From Ifrita kowaldi (lineage: Eukaryota > Chordata > Aves > Passeriformes > Cinclosomatidae): a DNA stretch of 64,000 nucleotides. The notes below the pieces were generated by a model. The model worked only from the letters and a program-made list of their open reading frames with translations, had not been told where the DNA came from and ran no database searches. The position numbers and the translations under genes are program-made. This document shows, one piece after another, positions 22,853 through 33,263 of the stretch (the stretch's first letter is position 1; every line of letters starts with the position of its first letter). Location: NCBI GenBank assembly GCA_013398055.1, contig VZRS01015041.1:53773-117772 (forward strand), written 5' to 3'.

Positions 22853-24516
22853 GACAAGTACGAGAAGGAAGGACAACTATTATATCCCAACCATACCTCT
22901 CCCAGTTCCCAGTCCTTCTGCACCCCTTGGTGGGAGGTAGATCCCTCAGAAGATGGAAAGTTGAGCCACGGTGGGTGGGGGTAAGGCACTGTGTTAGTTT
23001 TATCTTTGTTTCTCATTATCCAGATCAGTTGGCGATAAATCAAATTGACAGCGATTGGAATGGGATCACCGTATTTTTATAGCAGCCCATCAGCTTTTTG
23101 ATCTTATTTCCCGCCTTGCCTCAGTTGGGCAGCACAGCGAGTGGACATCTGGCAGCCCACCACAGCAGCAAACATTCATTTCTGCTACCCTAAGCACTGC
23201 TGGTGCCAGAAATGCTTGGCACAGCCCCTGTGGCAGGGCTCATGGAAAGCCAGATGACTGTTGTCCGGAGAAAAGTGGGATGCTGCTTGTTTCTGTTGGC
23301 TGTGCTCTGCTTCCGTGGTGCCTCTGCCATCTGAGGGGGGTCTTACAGGTTATCCCTTGTTGAAGACAGATGTGTGGCAAGGTAGAAACAGACTTATTTG
23401 ACTGAGTGCAGGGGTCACGAGATGCCCAGGGCAGCAGCTGCTGCATTAATAACCTTATTTTCAACAGAACTAGCAAGCTGGAATGTTTTCAGCAGATATG
23501 GGGACTGTTCTCAGTGCTGGTGTGGCTCTCCCGTTGCTCGGGGGAAAGTGGAGGGTTTCTTCACTGTCAGACCCGTGTCTTGGGGGCTCACTATTTCTTC
23601 CTTCTTCCTCTTAAGAGTAGGGTTAGAAATTGAGGGAATTCAACCCCGTTGAGTGCCTGGCATGTAGTTGTGCTTTGTAGACAGCAAAGGCAGGACCAGC
23701 AGATCCAGCCCCATGAAGCTGTAATATTGAGGTCGGGCAGATGTATTCCAATGGAAGGGGAGCTTTAGGATCTGAGTAGGAGTTCAGCTGTATTCCCACA
23801 GGTGATTCAGAATGGTTTCCATTGCTGCTCTCTATGGGGGAATTGTATTTTTAATCCTGTTTACTGGAACTCACTTGAGGGGAACACGTTTTGTGTAGCA
23901 TTGAGTGGTGGCCAAGCAGCTTTCATTGAGCAGACCAGTTCCAGGAGGGATTCCCGTGCTGGTGCCGTCGCTACAGTAGGAAAAACCTGGCTTAGATATT
24001 CCGTGAGTTTTCTGATGTTGTCATATTTCAGAATTGCATTGCTTCCAGGAAAAGGCTCATCCTGACTCTTCTTTGAATGCCTGCCTGGAGAGACCGAATT
24101 ACTGAGAGAATGGTGCTGATTCCTGGCAGATGGGGATGGTGGAGATGACAGTGACATGTGCAGGGACACTCACTGGAATTTCCTCTCTCCCTCTCTGCCA
24201 TGAACTCTGATGCATTTAGAGTCTCTGTAACTTGGAAAACGAAGATGTGATTCATGGGATTCTGAGCATACTTTGTGGTAACTTTATTAGTGCAGGAAGT
24301 CTATTTGTGGTCACTAAGTGTTCAGTCGTTTAAATCAGATTTAAGTAGCTTTTAAATTTATACTGTTTGGAAGCAAAATTTCAGCTTCCCTGGAATCAAT
24401 GGGGAAAACCACCACTGCCACTGGGATAAGATTTGACTTGTGATGATGCTTTAAGAAATGAGTCTTCTGAAAGCTTTCTGCTCCTAATTGCACTCCTTTG
24501 TTCTTTTTCCTTAAAG
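22853..24516. other. 3' part of intron 1
   Basis: Unique sequence leading to a strong acceptor: the pyrimidine-rich run CCTTTGTTCTTTTTCCTTAAAG ends at 24516. No other feature is recognised. Confidence 0.5.
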
Positions 24517-24584
24517 TCTTGTGAAGAAAGCACTCTGAGGACCATGCACCCGTGACTCCTGGTACCAGCCTGTGAGCCGGGGCG
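24517..24584 (+). other. ARHGEF4: 5' UTR part of the main coding exon, with a three-codon upstream ORF
   Basis: The exon opens after the acceptor at 24515-24516. It holds an upstream ATG at 24544 in good context (ACCATGC) that encodes only Met-His-Pro before TGA at 24553-24555. An in-frame TGA at 24573-24575, twelve bases before ATG 24585, shows that the main frame cannot start further upstream. The upstream ORF could dampen translation of the long isoform, which is inference. Confidence 0.6.
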
Positions 24585-27242
24585 ATGGAAGTTCTAGAGG
24601 GCCGCCAGCGTACGGCTTCCGTGACCGTTCCCAATGGATTTGCCAACAGGATTTTCCAAGCAAACATGGAGGAAGGGAGCACGGACGCCTTGGAGGCCTG
24701 TGGTGCTGAGCCCTGCGCCGCCGGCGACGCGATCCCGAGCGAGCAGGAGGACACGCACAGGTATAAGAAGACAACCAAGGGCAACCGGATCTGGAATTTC
24801 GTCAGGCGAAGGAAAGGACTCTCGACGAATAAAGACAGACCCCAGTCCATGATCCTGCTGGGAGTTACCTCTGAGGCCTCAGAATTAAAAAAGCCATCCT
24901 TCATGGACAGGGTACGGTCGTCCAAAAAGGGAAGATCCTCCAGGACGCCCAAGAACGTGGATTTGAGAGCGTCCAGAGTGCAGGATGTGTGTGACCCTGA
25001 GGAGGACCTTCCTTGCAGTGGGCAGAGAGCTGTCTACAGGGTTAAGAAGCTGGGCGATGGCCGGAGGCCCTCCCGCCACTCGTACGCGGGGTACATCGAG
25101 GATTTGGACTCTTCCTTTGAGGACATAGAGCTGAACATCAGCATTCCTGAACTTGATGCCACTGAAAGCAAATGTCTCAGGGATATCAGTGGCAGGTTAC
25201 ACGGTGAGGATAATGATGGTAACTGCCACAGAATACCAGCCAGGAAGAGCGAGTCTTTGAATTTTGAACACATTAAGAGTCCTGCAATTACAGAAGGGGA
25301 CAATCAAAAGAGGTGTGCTGTGCTCCCACAGGAGGGCAGGAGAGGAAGGAGCTCTGATGTCTGGAGCTATCTGAAAGGAATTTCATTAGCTGGCAAAGAT
25401 AATTCAAAGCTCCCAGATCAAAGGGCTGAGCCCAATCTGCAGAACTTAGAAAATACAACTGATCATTCCGCTTCTTACTTGGACTTTGATACGAGATGTG
25501 AGGAGAATCTCGGCCAGCGGAAAAAATCAAACGGCGCCGCCAAAGCCACTCACTTTGGGGGTGTTGTGAGGTTCCTAACCAGCGTGGCCGAGGCAGCTCG
25601 GCGGCTGCGAGGCTCCTCGAGGGCGTTTTCCCCCGATGAGAAGAGGCCTCAGCGGAGTTTCCGAGGCCGCAGGCAGGATGTTGCCTCCCCCAAAGAGGGC
25701 TTGGTTATCGAGAATGAGAGCGCAAAGGCCTTCTGCACGGTGGGAGCCTGTCTGCAGTCCCCGGATTCGGGCACGTGGGAGAACCTGAGCTTTGAGAGTT
25801 TAGCAGGGAAGGAGCCCATGCAGCACTGCAAAACCGCGGAAGGGCTGAAAGGTGTTGGTTCCTGTGGCCTGGACAGTGGGAATGACAGGCTTAATGAAAC
25901 ATCGCTTTCCCCCTTTGGGCCAGAACCATCCGTGTCCCACCTGGCAGAGCTTGCAGATGGCTCTTTCACTGAGCTGAACAGCAAAGACCCCTCTGAGGAT
26001 CTGGCTGAACTTCCACAGACGACTCTGGCTGAACCGATTCAGGACTTGGGCACTACTCCAGAGAAGACCCAGGTCATGGCCAGGGACCTGCCAGCTTCTC
26101 ATGATCTTCCTGCGAATAGTCTGGATGCTGTGGGCTTGGGCTGTTCTCCAGCTGCCAATGGGGACCTTTCTGCAGGAACTGAAGCGCAGACCCACCTCCC
26201 ACAGGCATCACCAACTAAATTTGATTCTGAGTGTGTGGCTTGTGCCCCAGTGGTTGCTAAAGATGTGGATCTGTCTCCAGTAGTTGCTCAGGAGCTTTCA
26301 GAGACAGAACTGGATAATCAGGACTTGAGAAATCCTGAGCTGTCTTTGCAAAACTTGTCTGGAGGTGAGCTGGAGTTTCAAGATACTGGCAGTACCCTGG
26401 AGAGGGTCGTGGGCAGGGACCTGCCACCTTCTCTTGATCTTCCTGTCAGTAATCTGGATGCTGCAGATCTGGGCTGTTCTCCAGCTGCTGATGGTGCCTT
26501 TCCTGCAGTGACTGAGGCTCAGACCCACCTTCCACAGACATCACTGACTAAACTCGACCCTGAGGACGTGGTGTGTGCACCAGCGATTGCTAAAGAGATA
26601 GATCCATCTCCAGCTGTGGCTCAGGAAATTTCAAGGACAGAACTGGATAATCAGGACTTGAGAAATCCTGAGCTGCCTTTGCCAGACTTGTCAGGAGGTG
26701 AGCTGGGGATTCAGGACTTGGGCAGTGCTCCAGAGGCATCACAGGTTGTGGGCAGGGATGGGCCACCTTCTCCTGACCATCCTGTGAATAAGCTGGACAC
26801 TGTGGATTTGGACCATTCCCCAGCTGCTAACGGTGACTTCTCTGCAGCAGCCGAGGCTCTGATCCACCTGCCACAGGCAGCTCTGACTGAAGAGATCCAA
26901 GACACTGTCAGTACTCTGGAGAAGAGTCAGGTCATGGGCAGGGACCTGCCACCTTCTCACGACATTCCTGAGAATGTTCTGGATGCTGGGGACATGGGCT
27001 GTTCTGCGGTTGCCGACGTTGACTTTTCTGTAGTGACTTTTCTAAAGTGTTCCACGGTGAAAAGGCAGGGTTCAGAGCGGCCTGGTGGCCGCATTAAAAA
27101 GCGGGGAACCACTTCATTCGTGGAACAAAACTCTGTGGAGGTCATGGACAGAGTGGAAGAGTTCAACTGCAGCACGGAGTGCAGGCCCTTCCAGGTGCAC
27201 GTCTCGAGGATTGTCTCCTCCGGACGGCTCAAAAATGGAAAG
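24585..27242 (+). CDS. ARHGEF4: ASEF-family Rho guanine nucleotide exchange factor, giant N-terminal coding exon (886 codons)
   Basis: One exon of 886 codons starts at an ATG with G at -3 and +4, has an in-frame stop just upstream, and ends at AAAG before GTATGA (27243). If the intron were retained, the frame would stop two codons later. Visible parts are basic clusters at residues about 61-78 (GNRIWNFVRRRKG) and 103-120, an acidic patch near 170-183, a basic stretch near 340-375, an acidic repeat region at 483-818, and a C-terminal part with RIKKRGTTSF. I see no signal peptide, membrane segment or catalytic domain. Family assignment rests on the next exon. ASEF proteins activate Rac1/Cdc42 and bind the tumour suppressor APC through an N-terminal region next to an SH3 domain; that region, SH3, DH and PH are not in the window. 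ARHGEF4 is preferred because the window lacks a conserved motif (PISVIGG) I expect just before this block in SPATA13. SPATA13 remains possible. Confidence 0.7.
26031..27038 (+). repeat. Intra-exonic protein repeat: two full and two truncated units
   Basis: Within the coding exon, units begin at 26031, 26367, 26700 and 26889 (residues 483, 595, 706 and 769). The first two span 112 and 111 codons, the third 63, and the fourth about 50. Each opens with an IQDLG-like stretch and continues with VxGRDLPPSxDLP and LGCSPAA(N/D)G. The full units also carry TELDNQDLRNPEL, identical in both. The nucleotide sequence is also strongly conserved between units, and every unit length is a multiple of three. 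This points to in-frame tandem duplication followed by partial deletion. Confidence 0.9.
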
Positions 27243-30200
27243 GTATGAGCAGCTTTGTAAGGTTTGCAGTAAGACCACGCTGTTGTACATCTTAGGAAGC
27301 TGGTTTGCACTTGAAAGCATGGCTCTCCATCCCTCATTGGGATTTCCAGTTAAGGAGGCTGTTCTGTGAATGGTGGCAGTAGACACAGCTTTTACATCAG
27401 TCTGAGCTCATAGTTAAACCTCCAGGGCTGCTTCTCCTATGACCCTTTGTGTGGATCAGTGTCTCTCGAAGAGGGTGTAGCAGTTGATGTATTTCTAGAC
27501 ACTGCCTTTAGTTCTTTTCCTCTCTGCATTTAAGTTCATTTGAAGTAGAAGCTCCTAAGAAGAGGGGTTTTGCCAAATTGAGATTTAAGTGCTCTGTGGG
27601 CAAACAGAATTCAGCAATTTGGCCTCAGTATTTTCTTACCTACAATAGTTGTAGGAGTGATGGAGTGGGTGATGAGTGAGAGGTGGGCAGTGCTGGTGGC
27701 TCCAGTCATGGCAGGACGTTCCTGTCTGCTACAAGCAAGTCTTTCAAAGCCCTTAAAATCCTCAAAACATTTCAGTGGACATTGCATTTTGGACTAGGTT
27801 CTGGGTGTTGCAAATCTGTCTTGTCCAGCTTTTTGCTAGGAAACCTCAGAAGTCCTGTGGTGCCAGTGTGAAGCCCAGCTTTAGGGTACTTTTGGGTACC
27901 TGCTGGTTAGCTGAGGCTGGAATGAGGACTTTTTCTTTTGTCAAGGTGCCAGGTAGAAAAATCAGGTTGATTTGTGAAGAAACTTTCTCTTTTCCTTCTG
28001 GGTTTGGAGAGACAAGAGATATTCCAGAGGTGGTGACGCTGTTCGCTGTTGGAAAAGGGGTCACAGTAGCTCTTGAGCCAAGAGGGGAAGTGTTTGAAAA
28101 TTGGCAGCAGATTAGAAATGCTGGGGGGAAAAAATCTGAACTTCTGAGTCGCAGCTAAAACAGGCAGTAGTATTGTTAGTTATTCCTGGTTTTGTTTTTC
28201 TGCTCTGCTTTGTGTAATACTAAGAATTACAGAAGCTCTCTGTGTAATCCCAGGCACTCCAGAGGAGTCAGTAGTGCTTGGTCACTTCTTGGGGTTTCTG
28301 GAAGAAACATTTTTAGGAGGAACTTGAGAGGGCTGTGGTTTGATATCCCTTCACAGGGACCAAGCTGAAAGTATTCTGGGCGGGAGCAAGGTGAGGGAGG
28401 CACGAAAGGGTGGAGTGGAGCAGAGGGAAATCCCAGCACTCTTCTCCCAGAGCAGCCACATCCCCGCCAGGAGGGCAGGGGCTGCCTGCCCGATCCCAGT
28501 GCTCTCAGGACACAATCCCAGCGCTTTCCCAGCTCAGCTGTGTGAACAGGAGATGCCCTAAGCCCCAGCTCAGCTGTTGCAGCTTACAAACATTACCAAG
28601 AAACTTAAATATGGTGCTTGAGATAACTGGGCAGGAAACCTCCCCCGAGTTCCCGTGGAGCGTGGCGATAGCACACGACCTCCGGGCTGCCGCGGCTTCC
28701 TCTCGCAGGGAGGGCTGGCTGCCTCCTGGGCAGGAGCAGCAGCAGGGTGGGAGGGGTGGCAGACAGCCCCAGCTAGGTTGTGGACACCTCCAGCACCCCA
28801 GGAACTCCTGCTGCAGGTTTGGAAATGCACAGCGATCTGGTGGTGGCGTCAAAGCCAGAGCCCAGGGAGGCTACAGGAGGGATCTGCTGGACAGGAAGAG
28901 CCCTGCAGTGTCTGCCAGCAGCTCCAGTAACAAATGACCTGAGATACCCCAGGGATTTGCTCGCCTATCTCCCATCAGGGAGCGGCACTCGGAAACACTT
29001 TACCAAAAATAAACATGGAAGAGGAGTAACTGCAGCCTGAGCGTGACAGTAGCAGCAAACTCCAGCCTCTTATTGTTTTAGGGCTCAATCCATCTCTTTG
29101 CTGGCACCTGTTCCTCAGGACAGTCATTGGCCCTGCTGCCTCCAGCCCGGGCTGCTCTGATTAACTGCAGGATTTGTATTTCAAGGGAAGTGCTCAACCA
29201 CAGGCAGGGAGAAGGTGCTGCCAGGATGGGCTGGCTTGGCCAGGCCAGCTGCTGTGAGCGAGCTCCCCAGCAGCTTTACAGAGTGTGAGCAGTGTAGGGC
29301 AGAAAGCATTTCCCAAACAGCTTCAACATTGTCCCACAAAAAGCATTAAAGTGCCTGTTCCCACAGGGGCTCCTGTGGGGAGGTGGTGTGAGAGGCTGAG
29401 GCTGGTGTAGCACAAGGGATGCTGGAGTGGGATTTAGGGGATCTGTACATTAGTTCTGTCAGTATGTGAATCTGTTTAGCTGTAATCTCTTGCAATTAAC
29501 GCCCCTGTTTTTTGCTTCCTGGTGTTGTCTTTTAAAATTGTAATGTCTTTGGGCAGGAGCTGAGAGATGCTATGGGCAAGTAGCTGGGGTAGGATTTGAT
29601 CCTGGTGCTTTAAAGGAAATAGCATTGCAGCAGCATTTAATAAGAACTGCTGTAGAAAAGTAGAAAAGCACATTCCTGATAGTTGCTTTCAGACCCCATC
29701 CCAAATTCTCTTGTGTTCTGGGAACTTGTGAAACAGTGGAGATAAAATGTTTTGAAGAATTGGAAGAACAGTAAAGGTTAAAACAAGCTGTCAGTGGGAA
29801 ATGCATTACTGCATTCACGCTGCTGCAGCTCTGGAATCAAAGTGCCATCCTTACTCTGGGAGATACAAGAAATGGAGGAGAAGATGACATGGAGGTTTTA
29901 CCAGGTTTTGGACAGAGTTTCCATTTTCCATATCTCCACTGAAGTGATTTATCCTCATCCCACCTCTAAAAACACCACAGCATCCCAGCAGGGAAACTGC
30001 TGCTGCAAGAAGTCAGGCATAGCCTCAGGAGTTGTCTTTGACCACTTCCAGTAGCTTGAGATGATGCTTAGATGGAAAGCAGCTTTGATCCCGTGTAATT
30101 TGCAATTCCAGCTTTCCATCGGGGTTCCAAAGTGCTGATGTATCCATGGATGGGGTTTGTGGGTGATGTGGTACCTCCTTTGGAGTGACACTAGGAAAGG

Positions 30201-33115
30201 TTGCAAAACAGGCACCTGAATGCATATTTCACGTATCAGTGTGGAGTTTTTAGGACCCAGAAACAAGGTTCAGGTTTATTGCTGGCAGAGGCATCTGCCA
30301 TAGGATGAGGTCCCTTCTTGTCCCAGAGCCACGACCAGGAGCATCTCGGAGCCTTGGGGATCGTGTCACCCTCGCAGTGACAGAGCAGAGGGCTCTCACC
30401 GCAGTCTTTCTGTGCCCTCTGCTGGCTTGTTGGGAAATAAGAAGTTACTTTTATGGAACAGAAAGCCTAATCTTTTTCCTTGGGGTTCAGAATTTTATCT
30501 CCAAAGGGTTTGCAGGCTGCAGCTTGCTTCTGGCTGTTGTGGCTGTGCACAGACCCCAGCTGGGTTTGTGAGGCCGTTCTCTGGGGCAGTTAGGATTGCC
30601 ACAAGTGTGAAAATGAGATTTCTATGGGCTTGTCAGCCTTGGCAAAAGCTGTGTGTCCCATAGGATGAGGTGCCAGGCCGGTGGGATGCTCTGTTTGGTT
30701 TCAGGGCTCTCTAAGGGGCTGTGTGCTCAAACTCCTGCATCGCTGCGGATGTTTCTCCTGAGCAGCTGAGGTTGTTCCTCCGAGTCCTGGACTCGGGATC
30801 CAAACTGTCCCAGTGCCACAAAGGCTGTCCCTGGTGCAGAGTGGTGCTGCTGCGAGTGGCCCACGTGGATGTGGGGCAGGATGGGTGCTGTCAGGGCGTT
30901 AGGAGGTTTTTGGGATTCTGTGCCGTGGCTGCTGGGTGTGGGAAAAGCAGCCTCTCCCTGCGCGGTGGGTCCGACTGGAAGCGCAGGATTGCTGATTTGC
31001 CTGAGTGTGCGCATGCCAGGGGATGGGTTTGCAGATCTGCTGCCTGATAGCTGGGGCACAGCTCAGATCCTCCCACAGCTTTGGGCTTTGGCTGTGGTGC
31101 AGCTCCAAATGCCTTTCCACAAGAGGAACATCCATCAACTTCCCTTTTCTGTGTTTGCTGGGAAATCACAGGTGATGCCCAGCGAGTTCACAGTGACCTT
31201 TAGCTTGAGATTGTTTCATTGTGGGAGCAGCTGCAGAGATGGGATTGCTGAGTGGATTTATCCCTTCCCTCCCACTGCTGAACAACATTGACCAGGAAAT
31301 GGTATCTGGGAGAGTTGATCTTCAGAGCTTTCTTCATCTCCTGGTTATTCAGCTCCTGGGTTGTGTCTCAGCCTGCTGTAACAAAAGACTTTATAGTCCT
31401 TCCAAATGAAGAAACAGCACTTTACTTTCTAAATCCTGCTGTTGCCAAAAGCGTGCTGTATTCCTGCCTGCAGCGAGGTGCAATTTACTAGCAGAATGAA
31501 GATTTTGGGTATTTATGGCTTTTAATATGGTTGTGTCTGACAATAATTTTATTTTTAGATGAGACAAAACCTCTAAAGCCTATCTGCAAGCTGCTCAGAT
31601 TCTTGTATTCATAATAACCAGGAGGTGCTAGGAAAATCTTGAATTAAAGCCTATATTTAGTGCTGTCTGTAGTGGGGTAGGGTTTTTTGGGAAACGTATT
31701 TTTAACACTGTCAGGGAAAGGCAGGTTGAGTTTGCAAAGCTGATAGGCTTTGCATGTATCTATAACCAGCCATGGAACACATGGATAATTCAGATTTCCA
31801 CATGTTTTCTTTAAACACGTGGTGTGTCTTTCCTTTGTCTAATTCCCAGCCTCAAAAGTTACAACAGGGCATCAGAGTAGGAGTGGGAAGGGGCACCTCG
31901 GGGCATTGCTGGCCTTGTGCTAAAGGGATTATGTGGCCAAAACTTCCCTGGAAGGAAGCTTTTCTTTGGCTTTTACCTCCTCCCAGCTGTTATCCAGCCA
32001 AGAGAAGTGCATTGGCTCACTGGAGATGATCCTGGTGCTGGGAGATGGAGCCTTAATTCATCCACAGCTTTCTTTTGGGGTAATTGCAGCCTGTCTGCTT
32101 TATTCTTCATCTGTAAATGAAAATAACAGCACATCAGTGCAAATGAGCTGCTGGAGTCTTGAGGATGGAGGCACCAAACCATCCCAGGCACCCAGTTATT
32201 AGCAGGCTCCTGGAAGTGTGACAGATGTGTCTGTGATTGAGCCTAGAAACCTCCCAGAGAGGAACACCTCCTGTTTGCTTCCCCTGACCTTTGTCAAATG
32301 ATTTTTCGTCTGATTTCTTGACTCTAAGATTATACACAAGACTTCCACGGTGTCACATGTCACAGAGAATAAAATGAAAAGTGGGAGTTTGAATTGTGAT
32401 GTTTTTGAAAAGAACATTCCATTCTGCAAAATGTCACGGTACAGTTGTCATTTTCAGGAACTTTTCCTCCTGGAATAGAATAATAAAAGTTGGAGTGAGG
32501 AAAACGCCAACGTTTTTCTCCACTTAGCTGTAAATGCCAATTCTTTGCATTAGCATTGCCAAACATTAAGGTATAATTGAGGTATTTGACCATATTTTGG
32601 GTGCTTCAACCGATTGCAACTGTTTTATTCAAGTAAATGTTTTGTAGGCTGTAGATGCAAGGACATGTCTGGTTAGCTGTTGTCATCAGTGAGCTGCCAA
32701 CCAGTTTGGCTGCTCTTTGCTGTCCCTTGGAAGCAGCCAGCCCTTGCTGGTACGGGGTCCTCAGCACCAGCTAATTCCTTCCCTGTGTGTGCTCCTGCTG
32801 GGAATGGGAGAGCAGCCTCACCCCAGAATGCAGAGCAGCAAGTGGGTCTCCATCAGGGTTACTCCCAGGAGTTCCTGGGACACTCAGTGCCCCTGGAAGT
32901 GTTGGAGTCAAAGCTGTGCAAGGTCTGAGCCCCGTGCAGAGGGGGCTGCACACCAGGGCCAGCAGGTCCTGCAGTCAGAAATGCACCAGTTGCAGCTTGC
33001 AGCGAGCTGTGCTGCACCGTCTTGGGAATTCTGTGTACTGCTGTATGTCCTGTGGTTGCTTTGCCTGAGGTTTGACTGCTGTTGGTAAAACCCTTCTGTG
33101 CCCTTCTCTTGGCAG
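27243..33115 (+). other. ARHGEF4: Intron 2 of the ASEF-family gene
   Basis: Bounded by GTATGA at 27243 and CTTCTCTTGGCAG ending at 33115; both ends are phase 0. Inside I recognise no exon or transposon. A consensus CTCF core lies at 30413-30425. Confidence 0.6.
30413..30425 (-). promoter_or_regulatory. CTCF core motif
   Basis: TGCCCTCTGCTGG (minus strand CCAGCAGAGGGCA) fits the vertebrate CTCF core CCASYAGRKGGCR at every position. CTCF sites act as chromatin boundary or loop anchors. Its place in intron 2, between the promoter and the downstream exons, would allow such a role. Occupancy cannot be judged from sequence. Confidence 0.4.
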
Positions 33116-33263
33116 CCGACGTCTCATCCCTCGCAGCCGTCCCCGCAAGCAGCACCCTTCAAGGTGCTGGTGGAGCGCTGCCGCTCCGAGCCCCTCTCGC
33201 AGAGCACCCCCATGGGGCTGGACCAGGTGGGAGGGCGCATGCAGCACCTGCTCCGGAGGCGAG
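33116..33263 (+). CDS. ARHGEF4: ASEF-family RhoGEF, second coding exon (conserved SQSTPxGLDxVG block)
   Basis: The exon is 148 bases, acceptor CTTGGCAG and donor GCGAG|GTGAGT, phase 0 in and phase 1 out. It encodes PTSHPSQPSPQAAPFKVL, then a stretch ending EPLSQSTPMGLDQVGG and LLRRR. From memory of the family, SPATA13 has a co-linear, ungapped segment with SQSTPIGLDRVG, and ARHGEF4 has PLSQSAPTGL at the same place upstream of the APC-binding and SH3 regions. The window sequence shares features with each: PLSQS as in ARHGEF4, and STPxGLDxVG as in SPATA13. The roughly half-identical match to SPATA13 is lower than I would expect for a bird orthologue, hence the ARHGEF4 preference. An alignment search would settle this. 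Confidence 0.75.
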
